Source: Terriglobia bacterium
GTDB taxonomy: Bacteria > Acidobacteriota > Terriglobia > Acidiferrales > UBA7541
NCBI GenBank assembly: GCA_020072805.1
Contig: JAIQGC010000003.1
Span: forward strand, 1 to 64,000
Length of the DNA: 64,000 bases
Direction: 5' to 3'
The notes under the pieces were generated by a model. The model had not been told where the DNA came from and ran no database searches. It saw only the letters and a list, made by a program, of their open reading frames with translations. Below are positions 52,440 to 60,536 of the stretch, one piece after another. A program made the translations under genes and the position numbers. Every line of letters starts with the position of its first letter. The stretch's first letter is position 1.

Positions 52440-52667
52440 ATGTCCGCCACAAAAGTGATCGTGAAACACAACGGCCCCATCCGCATCGAGGGCGACTTTG
52501 AGCTTCTCGACGGCGACGGAAAGCCTTACGGCCTCGGCGGACGCGCCTCCATCGGTCTCTGCCGCTGCGGCCATTCCGCCAACAAGCCTTTCTGCGACGG
52601 CGCCCACAACAAGGCCCTCTTCAAGGATCAGGCCTGCGCCCGCGAACTGCCTCCACCGAAAGCGTAA
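52440..52667 (+). CDS. CDGSH iron-sulfur domain protein
   Basis: A 75-residue protein. The [2Fe-2S] motif is CRCGHSANKPFCDGAH (C-x-C-x-x-S-x3-P-x-C-D-G-x2-H), the mitoNEET/CDGSH signature with 3 Cys and 1 His ligand. An N-terminal beta stretch (VIVKHNGPIRIEGDFELLD) is the usual extension in bacterial forms. These are redox or cluster-transfer proteins. GGAGGTACCGCGCA precedes the ATG. Confidence 0.92.
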   Translation: MSATKVIVKHNGPIRIEGDFELLDGDGKPYGLGGRASIGLCRCGHSANKPFCDGAHNKALFKDQACARELPPPKA

Positions 52668-52978
52668 AGGAATATCTACATCATAGGCTCATCTCATCGT
52701 GAGACTGTCTCAACCTGATACAATTGAGCCGTCTCGGTCCATTCTTGCCTCATTCCCTAGTAACTGATACATAACAAAAGCGATGATGTCCGTATTTGTG
52801 TCTCAACACTAACGATGTGGGCGTCTCACTGCATCTCCTTCTTCTGCCATAATTTGCGCCCATCTCTGTAACTGACTGTTTCCTATAGACTTAAAAAAAT
52901 AAAATTTTGCGACGAAAAAGGTCACTGACGTGCATATTCCCTGACTTGTTTGGCTTTCTTTGAGTTTGGAGGGATTGC
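52668..52978. other. Lower-GC intergenic region with repeated GTCTCA motifs
   Basis: This 311-bp spacer is clearly richer in AT than its surroundings. It contains the inverted repeat TGAGAC-T-GTCTCA (52700-52712), and further half-sites GTCTC(A/G) near 52731, 52800 and 52823, a pattern fitting a repressor or activator binding cluster. An A/T run near 52890-52905 may carry a promoter for the downstream GGDEF gene. No gene was recognised. Confidence 0.45.
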
Positions 52979-54295
52979 TTGCGACGTTGGTCCAATTTCG
53001 TCGGGTCTTGCCGGGATAGGCACTCGTGCCTGCTGCTTTTGGCCTCTGTCGTCCTGTTGAGCCTGCTGGTGGGTGGCGCGCTGTGGTCGCGGTCCCTGGG
53101 GGTCTCCAGTCAGCCTCAGACCTGCCTCTATCTCGATATCTGCGGCACCCTGCTCAGCTTTTTCTATACCGCCAACGCCCTCATGCGTTTCCGCACCACC
53201 CATGACCGCACCACGCTGCTGATCGCCGCGGGCTTCGCCCTCGCGGGTGTTTTGGAAATGGCCGGCTCGTTCGGCGTTGCCGAACGCATCGCGGCGGATT
53301 CCCCGATTGCTTCTCAAGTACCGGCAAGCTGGCTGGCCGGCGGAACGCTCCTCGGCCTGTTTTTCCTCGTGGCCATCGCCACCGAGCGCTGGATGCCGGC
53401 TTCACGCCAGCCCGGCCGGGAAATTGCCGCCGTGCTCCTGCTGGTGGGGGTTGCCGGTTACTTGGCGAGCGCCATTTCCCCGGTGGCCCCTGCGGCTCCG
53501 GCGCAGTCCGCCAGTCTTTTCGTTCATCCTGTCGAGCTGATTCCCGCTGCGCTCTTCCTGGGCGCGTCTTTCCTTTGTCTGCGCCGTCTGCGGCGCTCCG
53601 CCCGGGCCTACGACTACGCTCTGTTCGCTGTCGCCCTGCTCAATGCCGGCAGCCATGCTTCCGCCGGTTTCTCCCTCGGCTTCTTCGATGGACCGTTTTT
53701 CGTGGCCGAAACCTGCAAGACCCTGAGCTACGGCGTGATGCTGATTGGCGCGATGCTTGAGCAGGAACGCCTCTTTGAGCAGGCTCAGGCTCAGGCCATC
53801 TGCGATTCGCTCACCGGCCTGGCCAATTACCGCCGCCTTCTTTCCGTTCTTCCGGCCGAACTCGACCGCGCCCGCCGCTCGGAAAAGCCCTTCAGCGTGG
53901 TCCTTCTGGATATGGACGGCCTCAAGGCCATCAACGACGAGTTTGGACATCTGACCGGAAGCCGCGCCCTGGTCCGCCTCGGCAGCGTGCTGCGCATGAA
54001 CTCCCGCGCGATTGACACCGCGGCCCGCTATGGCGGCGACGAGTTCGCCCTGGTCCTGCCCGAAGCCGGCCTGGAGATTGCCACGCGCGTTGTCGAGCGC
54101 ATCCGCGAGCGCCTGCAGCGCGACGGCGAAATGCCGCGCCTCTCGGTCAGCGCCGGAATCGCCATCTTCCCGCAAGACGGCGCCACCCCCGATGAACTTC
54201 TGGCCGCCGCCGACCGCTCTCTCTATGGAATGAAAAATCGCCGCTCCGCCGCGGGACATTTGCAGTCCATCGCGCGCATCGCCGCGTGCTTGTGA
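52979..54295 (+). CDS. Membrane-bound diguanylate cyclase (GGDEF)
   Basis: A 438-residue protein with seven or eight hydrophobic helices (about residues 16-260) forming a MASE-like sensor region. The C-terminal GGDEF domain (about 268-430) has intact GGDEF (352-356) and an I-site RAID (343-346), so it should be an active, product-inhibited cyclase. The start is TTG at 52979 behind GGAGGG. The PilZ gene begins 8 bp after its stop codon. Ligand of the sensor region is unknown. Confidence 0.9.
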   Translation: MRRWSNFVGSCRDRHSCLLLLASVVLLSLLVGGALWSRSLGVSSQPQTCLYLDICGTLLSFFYTANALMRFRTTHDRTTLLIAAGFALAGVLEMAGSFGVAERIAADSPIASQVPASWLAGGTLLGLFFLVAIATERWMPASRQPGREIAAVLLLVGVAGYLASAISPVAPAAPAQSASLFVHPVELIPAALFLGASFLCLRRLRRSARAYDYALFAVALLNAGSHASAGFSLGFFDGPFFVAETCKTLSYGVMLIGAMLEQERLFEQAQAQAICDSLTGLANYRRLLSVLPAELDRARRSEKPFSVVLLDMDGLKAINDEFGHLTGSRALVRLGSVLRMNSRAIDTAARYGGDEFALVLPEAGLEIATRVVERIRERLQRDGEMPRLSVSAGIAIFPQDGATPDELLAAADRSLYGMKNRRSAAGHLQSIARIAACL

Positions 54296-54303
54296 GGATG
54301 GGA

Positions 54304-54615
54304 ATGAACGCCGCCAATACCAATTCCCCTTCCTACAGAGCCCCGCGCATCCCCATGGAAGTGGCCGTGGTGCTGGAAGGCCATGCGGAATTGCCCGGCG
54401 CGGAACGCACCTTTACGGAAAACGTAAGCGCGCGCGGCGCACGAATTGTTTCGGTTCGCCGCTGGGCGCCGAATGACCGCCTGACGGTTCTTGCTCCGGC
54501 GGGAAAGTTTCGCTCCAAGGCTCGAGTCGCCTACTGTCAATCCCTGCGTGGCGAAGGCTACGCGATTGGCGTCGAGTTTCTCGATCCGGCTGGGCGATGG
54601 GTTGTTCAATCATAA
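54304..54615 (+). CDS. PilZ-domain protein
   Basis: A 103-residue protein consisting of one PilZ domain, the c-di-GMP receptor fold. The second motif (D/N)-x-S-x-x-G appears as NVSARGARI. The first is YRAPRIP, spaced as R-x-x-R rather than R-x-x-x-R, so binding may be altered. ATG at 54304 with GAGG 7 nt upstream; an ATG at 54298 is also possible. It is directly behind the membrane diguanylate cyclase gene and ends before a terminator, suggesting a cyclase-receptor pair. Confidence 0.85.
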   Translation: MNAANTNSPSYRAPRIPMEVAVVLEGHAELPGAERTFTENVSARGARIVSVRRWAPNDRLTVLAPAGKFRSKARVAYCQSLRGEGYAIGVEFLDPAGRWVVQS

Positions 54616-54693
54616 GAAAGCTGGACTTCGCGTCCGACGGATAGGAGGGAACGCCTGGAAAAGGAATCTGAAACTAGCGCAAGTTGTCGTTAG

Positions 54694-54728
54694 AAGCGCC
54701 GTGCGGAGAGAAATCCGCCGGCGCTTTT
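54694..54728 (+). terminator. Intrinsic terminator after the GGDEF-PilZ pair
   Basis: AAGCGCCG-T-GCGGA pairs with TCCGC-CGGCGCTT (one bulged T), followed by TTTTGACTTTT. It separates the plus-strand PilZ gene from the convergent glycosyltransferase gene. Confidence 0.75.
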
Positions 54729-54742
54729 GACTTTTCCGGCCC

Positions 54743-55840
54743 TCACCCCGCCCGGCCCCCGCCCGCTTGCAGTTCCTCATACAGCCGCAGCGTCTCTTCC
54801 ACCATGCGCTCCGCGGAAAACATCTCTTGCACTCGCGCCCGCCCCGCCCGCCCCAGCCGCCTCGCAAGCTCCCGCTCCTTCAGCAGGCGCTCGACCGCTC
54901 CGCGAATCTCGCCCACGTCCGGGCCGGAGACCAGCAGCCCGCTGCGTTCGTGCTCGATGATTTCCGGCAGGGCCCCCTTGGCAAAAGCGATCGAGGGAAT
55001 CTCTATGGCCATGGCGGCGATCAGCGAATTATTGAGCGCCTCGAAAAACGAGGGCAGCAGAAAAATATCCAACGCCGCATACACGTTCTCCACGTCCTTC
55101 ACGAAGCCGGGAAAGAGCACCGCCTCGCCCACGCCCAATTCTTGCGCCAGACTCTCCAGTTGCCCGCGCAGCGGTCCGTCGCCCGCCAGCAGCAGCCGGC
55201 AATTCGGAAATTCCGGCCGCAGCGCGGCCAGTGCGCGAATCAGCCATTCCTGCCCCTTGTCCGCAAGAAACACTCCCGCGCAGCCCAGCAGCGGCGCATC
55301 GTCCGTGATCCCCCAGCGCGTCCGCGCTTGCCTCCGCTGCTCCGCCGTGGGTAGCGCGGCAATCTCCGTGCCCTCGTAAATGACGCTGATCTTCTCCCGC
55401 GGAATTCCGCAGCCCGCCACCTGCGCGGCCACCCATTGCGAATTGGCGATGATGCGCCGCGCCGCGAGGTAGCGCGCCTGGGCCAGTCTCCCCTTCGTCA
55501 GCGGGTAGCCCACCCGCCGCGAAATCACCAGCGCCGTCTTCCGGCTGGCTCCCGCCAACCACGCCGCGGTCAGCGCGTGCGGTTCGTTCACGTGCACCAC
55601 TTCCGGCACGCGCTCGGCCAGGAGGCTCCGCAACTTGCGGTACGCATGAAAGGTGGAAAAACGCGCCGCAACCGTATGCACTCGCACGCCGCATGCTGCC
55701 GCACGCTGGCCCAGCTCCGATCCCTCCGCCGCCAGCAGCTCCGCGGCGTGCCCCCGCGCGTGCAGCCCGCGCAGCAGCAGCAGTGCCTGATTCTGCCCCC
55801 CGCGCCATTCCCGCTCGAGGTCCACCAGCAGCGGCTTCAT
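54743..55840 (-). CDS. Glycosyltransferase family 4 protein
   Basis: A 365-residue GT-B transferase. N-terminal part: LEREWRGGQNQALLLLRGL (acceptor domain with GG-x-x loop) and HVNEPHALTAAWLAG. Nucleotide-sugar domain: LLGCAGVFLADKGQEWLIRA, LLLAGDGPLRGQLE, VLFPGFVKDVENVYAALDIFLLPS. The usual E-x7-E motif reads FFEALNNSLIAAMA, with the second Glu replaced by Ala. Role is probably in lipopolysaccharide or other surface glycan assembly; donor and acceptor unknown. Start overlaps the stop of the upstream GT2 gene by 4 bp (ATGA). The coding strand is G-rich. Confidence 0.9.
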   Translation of the reverse strand: MKPLLVDLEREWRGGQNQALLLLRGLHARGHAAELLAAEGSELGQRAAACGVRVHTVAARFSTFHAYRKLRSLLAERVPEVVHVNEPHALTAAWLAGASRKTALVISRRVGYPLTKGRLAQARYLAARRIIANSQWVAAQVAGCGIPREKISVIYEGTEIAALPTAEQRRQARTRWGITDDAPLLGCAGVFLADKGQEWLIRALAALRPEFPNCRLLLAGDGPLRGQLESLAQELGVGEAVLFPGFVKDVENVYAALDIFLLPSFFEALNNSLIAAMAIEIPSIAFAKGALPEIIEHERSGLLVSGPDVGEIRGAVERLLKERELARRLGRAGRARVQEMFSAERMVEETLRLYEELQAGGGRAG

Positions 55841-56613
55841 GCGGATGCTCCGCGCCCGCCTTGCTCAATCAGCCGTCCCAGCTTGGCGAATTTCAGCCGC
55901 ACCCCCCGCGCCGCCATGCGCGCAATCATCGCACCGCGCGCGCCGTCCAGAAATCCCCCTTGCAGCACGTAGCTGCGCAACCACGCCCACGGCGCCGCCA
56001 CCCGCATGGCTCCGCGCCATTTCCGCCGACCCGCCCGGTACAACTGCTCCGCCGCCAGCGTCGTGTAGTGCTCCACGTTGGCCTCGTGCTCGGCAAATGA
56101 CCGCACCGTGTAGTGCAGCAGGTCACCCGCCAGCCGCCCCACCCGCGCATTCGCCTGCGCCGGCTGCAGTGATTCGTGCACCAGCCCTGCAAAGCGCGCG
56201 GCGTCCCGCCGGAACAGCCGCCGCTGATAATCCGGATACCACCCCGAATGCCTGATCCATGCCCCCAAATACCACGTTCGCCGCGAAACTTCGTACACCA
56301 CCGCGCTGGGCTCGCCCGCCTTCCATTTCAGCAGCGCTCCTTGCAGCGCCGTGCTCAGCTCCTCATCCGCATCCAGCGAGAGGACCCACTCGTGCGTGGC
56401 CTGCTCCGCCGCATAATTCTTCTGCTCCGCGTAGCCGCTCCACGCCCGCGAAAGCACTCTGGCCCCGGCCGCGCGCGCGATCTCCACCGTGCGGTCCGTG
56501 CTTCCTGAATCCACCACGAGTATCTCCTCCACGATGCCCTGCAGAGACGCCAGGGCCCGCGGAAGATTATGTTCTTCGTTGAGCGTGATCAGGCAGGCGG
56601 AGATGGGAATCAT
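55837..56613 (-). CDS. Glycosyltransferase family 2 protein (WaaE/KdtX-like)
   Basis: A 258-residue GT-A transferase. Motifs: ACLITLNEEHNLPRALASL, ILVVDSGSTDRTVEIA, YAEQKNYAAEQATHEWVLSLDADEELS with the DxD metal site, and RHSGWYPDYQRRLFRRD plus HESL. These are typical of the WaaE/KdtX subgroup that adds a sugar to LPS core heptose. A C-terminal amphipathic region (about 195-258) may contact the membrane. It is first in a two-gene operon with the GT4 gene. Confidence 0.9.
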   Translation of the reverse strand: MIPISACLITLNEEHNLPRALASLQGIVEEILVVDSGSTDRTVEIARAAGARVLSRAWSGYAEQKNYAAEQATHEWVLSLDADEELSTALQGALLKWKAGEPSAVVYEVSRRTWYLGAWIRHSGWYPDYQRRLFRRDAARFAGLVHESLQPAQANARVGRLAGDLLHYTVRSFAEHEANVEHYTTLAAEQLYRAGRRKWRGAMRVAAPWAWLRSYVLQGGFLDGARGAMIARMAARGVRLKFAKLGRLIEQGGRGASA

Positions 56614-56680
56614 ACGGGGAACGCGGAGAGTATCTCACAAAAACAGGGGAACTGGATTGGTCAGGAAGGTAGCAGCCGAG

Positions 56681-56821
56681 CAGGCTGCGGAAAAACTCAG
56701 TTACGGGTGTCATGCTGAGGCGAACCGATGAGGTTCGCCGAAGCATCTCAACTGTAAATATATGCAGCGCATGGAGTTGAGATTCCTCGTCCCGGTGAAG
56801 GGCACCGGGACGAGGAATGAC
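56681..56821. repeat. Dispersed intergenic inverted repeat, copy C (with 28-nt 5' flank)
   Basis: Same 141-nt length and layout as copy B at 2813-2953: flank CAGGCTGCGGAAAAACTC, then core 56709-56821 from GTCATGCTGAGG to GAGGAATGAC. Differences from copy B are clustered in the central loop (about 56751-56775) and in the last 25 nt. It occupies the spacer between the GT2 gene and the zinc-ribbon/FHA gene. Confidence 0.9.
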
Positions 56822-56843
56822 AAATTCCACCTTTTTCAACCTG

Positions 56844-57377
56844 CTACAGCGCCTCGAAGCTCACCCGGATGTTGCTCGACCCGATGCGGAATTCCGTCCC
56901 GTCAAACAGGAACGCCGCCCGCGTGCGCTCCTCGTCGTAGAACGTTCCGTTGGTCGAATCCAGGTCGCGCAGGCTGATGGCGTTTTCCTTCACCTCCAGC
57001 ATGCAGTGGTGCCGCGAGATCTCCGGATCTTCCAGGGCCAGGTCGGCGCCTTTGCGCCCGATGATCATGCGCGGCTTGGTGAACTGATACACCATGCCTT
57101 TGGACGGGCCGGTGGTCACCGTCAGCAGCACCTTTTTCCCAGCCGGCAGGCTCAGCCCCGAGTAATCGTCCTTCTGCATCAGATTCGAATGCGTGCCTTC
57201 GGCCCGTGCAAAAGACGGCAGCGGGGTCATCACCACGGTGCTGTCCATCTTGCGGCGGATTTCGATCACCGTGGCCTTGCCGCACTTCGAGCAGTTGAAC
57301 TGCACCTTGTTGTGCGCGCCGAGATCGGCGTCGTTGAGCATGTGCTCCATTCCGCAGTGCACGCAAGCCGCTTTCAT
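56844..57377 (-). CDS. Zinc-ribbon/FHA-domain protein
   Basis: A 177-residue protein. N-terminal zinc ribbon of the MJ0042 type (C5, C8, C29, C32), a disordered Ser/Met linker, and a C-terminal FHA domain (about 85-175) with the phosphothreonine-reading residues GRKGADL (107-113), SRHH (121-124) and STNGT (141-145). FHA domains bind phosphothreonine peptides, so it should act as a partner of a Ser/Thr kinase, none of which is in the window. TACCAT stands 6 nt before the ATG, with TG one base before it. Confidence 0.88.
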   Translation of the reverse strand: MKAACVHCGMEHMLNDADLGAHNKVQFNCSKCGKATVIEIRRKMDSTVVMTPLPSFARAEGTHSNLMQKDDYSGLSLPAGKKVLLTVTTGPSKGMVYQFTKPRMIIGRKGADLALEDPEISRHHCMLEVKENAISLRDLDSTNGTFYDEERTRAAFLFDGTEFRIGSSNIRVSFEAL

Positions 57378-57383
57378 GTCTTC

Positions 57384-57389
57384 ATGGTA
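57384..57389 (-). promoter_or_regulatory. TACCAT extended -10-like hexamer 6 nt before the FHA gene
   Basis: On the minus strand TGC-TACCAT is followed by GAAGAC and the ATG at 57377. It fits the leaderless spacing found before other genes here. No -35. Confidence 0.35.
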
Positions 57390-57537
57390 GCACCCGCCGT
57401 GCCGCGCGGGGAGAGGCCGGGCCCCGCCCGGTGCGGAAAGGGTAAAGCGCCGCGGGGGGGAGCGGTGCGCGGCAGCGGCGGAGGGGCAATTGTGCTAGCA
57501 TAGAAAACTCATTACTGCAGAGAAGGAGCTAAGAGCT

Positions 57538-58257
57538 GTGTCCGAGCATATCTCGCGCAAGGAATTGAAGCAGGACAAGTTCCGGGAATCCATCGAGCAT
57601 GGGGCCGAGGCGGTCGTCTCCCACAAGGCCTTCGCGGCGATTCTCCTCGCTCTCGTCGCCGCCGTCGTCCTGGGCGCCGGCGGCTGGCGCATTTATACCG
57701 AGCGCCGTGACCTGCAGGCTTCCGGGGCCCTGGACGAGGCCATGAAGGCCTATGCCGCCCGGGTGCGCATGCCCGGGCAGCCCGCCGATGCCGGGGAACT
57801 CACCTATCTCAACGACACCGAAAAAATGCAGGACGCCGCCGCGAAATTCGGCGAAGTGGGCGACAAGTATCCCAACAGCAATCCCGGCCGCCTGGCGCGC
57901 TACTACGCCGCGCTGAGCTATGAAGCGCTCGACCAGACCAACCAAGCCCTGGAAAGCCTGAGGAAACTCGATGGCACCAGCGACAAGGAACTTGCCGCCC
58001 TGGCCCGCTACCAGACCGCGCAGATCTACGGGCGCACCGGCAAAGCCGACGAGGCCATCAAAATCTACCGCGACCTCGCCGATAAGAATTCCGTCTTCGT
58101 TCCTCGCGGCCTGGTCCTGCTCGAACTCGCCGCCCAATTGCGCTCCAGCAATCCCAAGGAAGCCGCGGACGTCTATGCCCGCATCAAGCGCGAGTTTCCC
58201 GATACCCAGCTGGCCGAAGAGGCTGACCGCGGACTTGATCTGCTGCCCAAGTCCTGA
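57538..58257 (+). CDS. TPR membrane protein (YfgM-like)
   Basis: A 239-residue protein with a cytoplasmic start (SRKELKQDKFRESIEHGAEAV), one transmembrane helix (about 30-52) and a periplasmic helical-repeat domain with TPR pattern (LARYYAALSYEALDQTNQALES; RYQTAQIYGRTGKADEAIKIYRDL; SNPKEAADVYARIKREFPDTQ). It resembles YfgM, a SecYEG-associated periplasmic TPR protein, though no bamB is next to it. GTG start at 57538 behind GAAGGAGCTAAGAGCT. dgt follows in the same direction. Confidence 0.82.
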   Translation: MSEHISRKELKQDKFRESIEHGAEAVVSHKAFAAILLALVAAVVLGAGGWRIYTERRDLQASGALDEAMKAYAARVRMPGQPADAGELTYLNDTEKMQDAAAKFGEVGDKYPNSNPGRLARYYAALSYEALDQTNQALESLRKLDGTSDKELAALARYQTAQIYGRTGKADEAIKIYRDLADKNSVFVPRGLVLLELAAQLRSSNPKEAADVYARIKREFPDTQLAEEADRGLDLLPKS

Positions 58258-58334
58258 GTCGTCTTACGGAGGGCCTGCCCTCCGTATGGGAAAACCGGCA
58301 GCGCACCAAGCTTTTGCGGTTTCTTGAGCCCTGC

Positions 58335-59471
58335 ATGAATCTTGCTCCCTATGCGATGCACGCGGAGAACTCCCGGGGACGCCGTTTTTCCGAGCCGCCC
58401 CATCCTTATCGCAGCGAATACGCCCGCGACCGCGACCGCATCATCCATTCCCGCGCCTTCCGCCGTCTGGAAGCCAAAACCCAGGTCTTTACCACGCGCT
58501 TCTCCGATCACTTTCGCAACCGCCTCACCCACACCCTCGAAGTCTCCCAGATCGCCCGCACCGTCGCCGCCGCTCTCGGCTTGAATACCGAGCTCGCCGA
58601 AGCCCTGGCCCTGGCCCATGATGTCGGCCATCCGCCCTTCGGCCACGCCGGGGAAGAAAAGCTGGATGAACTCATGCGCGCCCACGGCGGATTCTTCGAC
58701 CATAATCTGCACGCCCTGCGCATCGTCGAGCAGTTCGAACAGCGCTATCTGGATTTTCCCGGCCTCAATCTCACCTTTGAAGTCCGCGAGGGCATCATCA
58801 AGCATTCCCGCGACTACCCCGGCGATAAATTTCCCCAGCTCGCCGAATACGATCTGGGCCTGTACCCGCCCCTCGAAGCTCAGATCATCGATTGGGTCGA
58901 CGAAATCGCCTACAACACCGCCGACCTCGACGATGCCCGCGAAGCCCGCCTGCTCTCCCTCGACGTTCTGCTCCGCGAAGTTCCGCTCTTCGCCGAACAC
59001 TACGCCGCGGTCTGCTCCGCCTATCCCGACGCTCCCGATAAATTGCGCTTCAACGAAGCCATCAAGCGCGTCCTGGACCTGCTGGCCACCGACCTCATCG
59101 AAACCACCGGCCAAAACGTGGCCCAATCCGCTGCGCAGTCCGCCGCCGAAATTCGCAAAGCCCCCAGCCGCCTGGCCGGCCTAAGCGCCGAAGCCGGCGC
59201 GCGCAACGCCGAACTGAAAAAATTCCTCCAGGCCCACATCTACCGCCACCCCGCCATTCTCGATGACCGCATCCGCTCCGTCCGCTGCCTCGAGGAACTC
59301 TTCGCCTTTTACCTCCTCACCCCCGACGCCATGCCCCCCTTCCATGCCCAGCTGGCCCGCAAGGAGACCCGCCACATTGTCGTCTGCGACTACATCGCCG
59401 GCATGACCGACCAGTTCCTTCTCCGCCAGCACCAGGAACGTTTCGGCGCTTCCCGCCGCAGCGTGAACTGA
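58335..59471 (+). CDS. dgt: dGTP triphosphohydrolase-like protein (HD domain)
   Basis: A 378-residue HD-domain hydrolase of the dGTPase type that removes triphosphate from dNTPs. Motifs: YRSEYARDRDRIIHSRAFRRLEAKTQV at the start, RLTHTLEVSQIARTVA, HDVGHPPFGHAGEEKL with the HD pair, LTFEVREGIIKHS and DWVDEIAYNTADLDD. The ATG at 58335 fits family starts; a few codons lie upstream in frame. It ends shortly before a bidirectional terminator. Confidence 0.93.
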   Translation: MNLAPYAMHAENSRGRRFSEPPHPYRSEYARDRDRIIHSRAFRRLEAKTQVFTTRFSDHFRNRLTHTLEVSQIARTVAAALGLNTELAEALALAHDVGHPPFGHAGEEKLDELMRAHGGFFDHNLHALRIVEQFEQRYLDFPGLNLTFEVREGIIKHSRDYPGDKFPQLAEYDLGLYPPLEAQIIDWVDEIAYNTADLDDAREARLLSLDVLLREVPLFAEHYAAVCSAYPDAPDKLRFNEAIKRVLDLLATDLIETTGQNVAQSAAQSAAEIRKAPSRLAGLSAEAGARNAELKKFLQAHIYRHPAILDDRIRSVRCLEELFAFYLLTPDAMPPFHAQLARKETRHIVVCDYIAGMTDQFLLRQHQERFGASRRSVN

Positions 59472-59566
59472 CCCGCAGTTCTGACAACTCTCATTGCGTA
59501 GGGGCCGGGCTTGCCCGGCCCGCTGCCGCACCGGCACGATTGCCTATTCGCTGCTCTTCACGCAAA

Positions 59567-59608
59567 ACGGGCCAGCGCCTTTTTCCGTCCGGGCGCTGGC
59601 CCGTTTTC
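59567..59608. terminator. Bidirectional terminator between dgt and the barrel gene
   Basis: A perfect 13-bp stem ACGGGCCAGCGCC / GGCGCTGGCCCGT with a 12-nt loop. Plus strand continues with TTTCC and a later T run; minus strand continues with TTTTG. The two flanking genes are convergent. Confidence 0.85.
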
Positions 59609-59660
59609 CTTGAATTTTTCTTCTCTTACGAAATGCCGTTCCGTTCGTCGCCGCCCCGCG

Positions 59661-60287
59661 CTACTGCCCGAAGGTGTAGCCCAGGTTGATGGTGTATTCC
59701 GGCACGATGTTGCGCCCGAACTGGAAAAAATTGGGCACGTAGCGCAGGTCCAGGCGCGGCTCCAGAAAAACATTTTTCTTGGGATACAGCCGCAATCCGC
59801 CCGCCGCGTGCAGTTGGAAGTGGCTGGAAGACCCCAGCAGGCCGCTGGACGACGAGCAGCCCAGAAACACGCTGCAGAATTGCTGGTTGAGGTAGTAGCT
59901 CACCTTCGTGCCCCCGATCCCGCCCTGTATCACCGGAACGATGCGCTCCTTCTTCGTCACCGGATGCCAGATCGCATTGAAATCGTAAAACGTCGGACGG
60001 TAGTCCAGTCCCGAGTAAAGTCCCTTGCCCCCGCGCCACGATGTCTCCACTCCAAATCCCAAGTGCTTCTTGAACATGAATTCGCCCCCGAGCGTGATGA
60101 ACAGCCCGGTCATCTTCGGCGTGGGCAGAAACGTGCCCGTGTTGAAGGTGTCAATCGCCAGCCCATTCGAGCTGTCCGTGGCGGTTCCGAAACCGATGTA
60201 AACGCTGGTGCTCTGGGCGCGCCCGGGTTGCACGGACACGAAGAGGAGAACGAGGACAAGCGCGAATGCAAGCAAAGTGTATTTCAA
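59661..60287 (-). CDS. Outer-membrane beta-barrel protein
   Basis: A 208-residue protein: signal peptide (about 1-25, ending PGRAQ), then about eight amphipathic strands (VYIGFGTA, GLFITLGGEFMF, LGFGVETSWR, VPVIQGGIGG, FQLHAAGGLRLY, VFLEPRLDLRYV) and a terminal aromatic strand INLGYTFGQ. This fits a small OmpW/OmpA-like eight-stranded barrel. I choose a TTG start at 60287 because GGAGGT stands 7 nt upstream and the signal peptide begins there. It carries a Cys/Ser-rich loop (CSVFLGCSSSSG). Confidence 0.8.
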   Translation of the reverse strand: MKYTLLAFALVLVLLFVSVQPGRAQSTSVYIGFGTATDSSNGLAIDTFNTGTFLPTPKMTGLFITLGGEFMFKKHLGFGVETSWRGGKGLYSGLDYRPTFYDFNAIWHPVTKKERIVPVIQGGIGGTKVSYYLNQQFCSVFLGCSSSSGLLGSSSHFQLHAAGGLRLYPKKNVFLEPRLDLRYVPNFFQFGRNIVPEYTINLGYTFGQ

Positions 60288-60536
60288 GGTCTGCACCTCC
60301 AGGAGATTTTGCGCCGCGTTCGCCGGGCAGCCCGCGGCGCGACCTTCAGCATAACACCTGCCTGCCATCCGGCGCACACGCTATGAGACGTTGTCGGGAA
60401 AGACTTTGGTTGCCCCGCTATTCTTTCGCACACCTTCCTTTTTGCTCTCTTCTGTCCGGCTCTCCACAGTGCTATGGTGGGATTTCATTCCCGCGGGCGC
60501 TGGCCCGCGCACGGCTTCGGCGAAGGGAGAGCGGCG

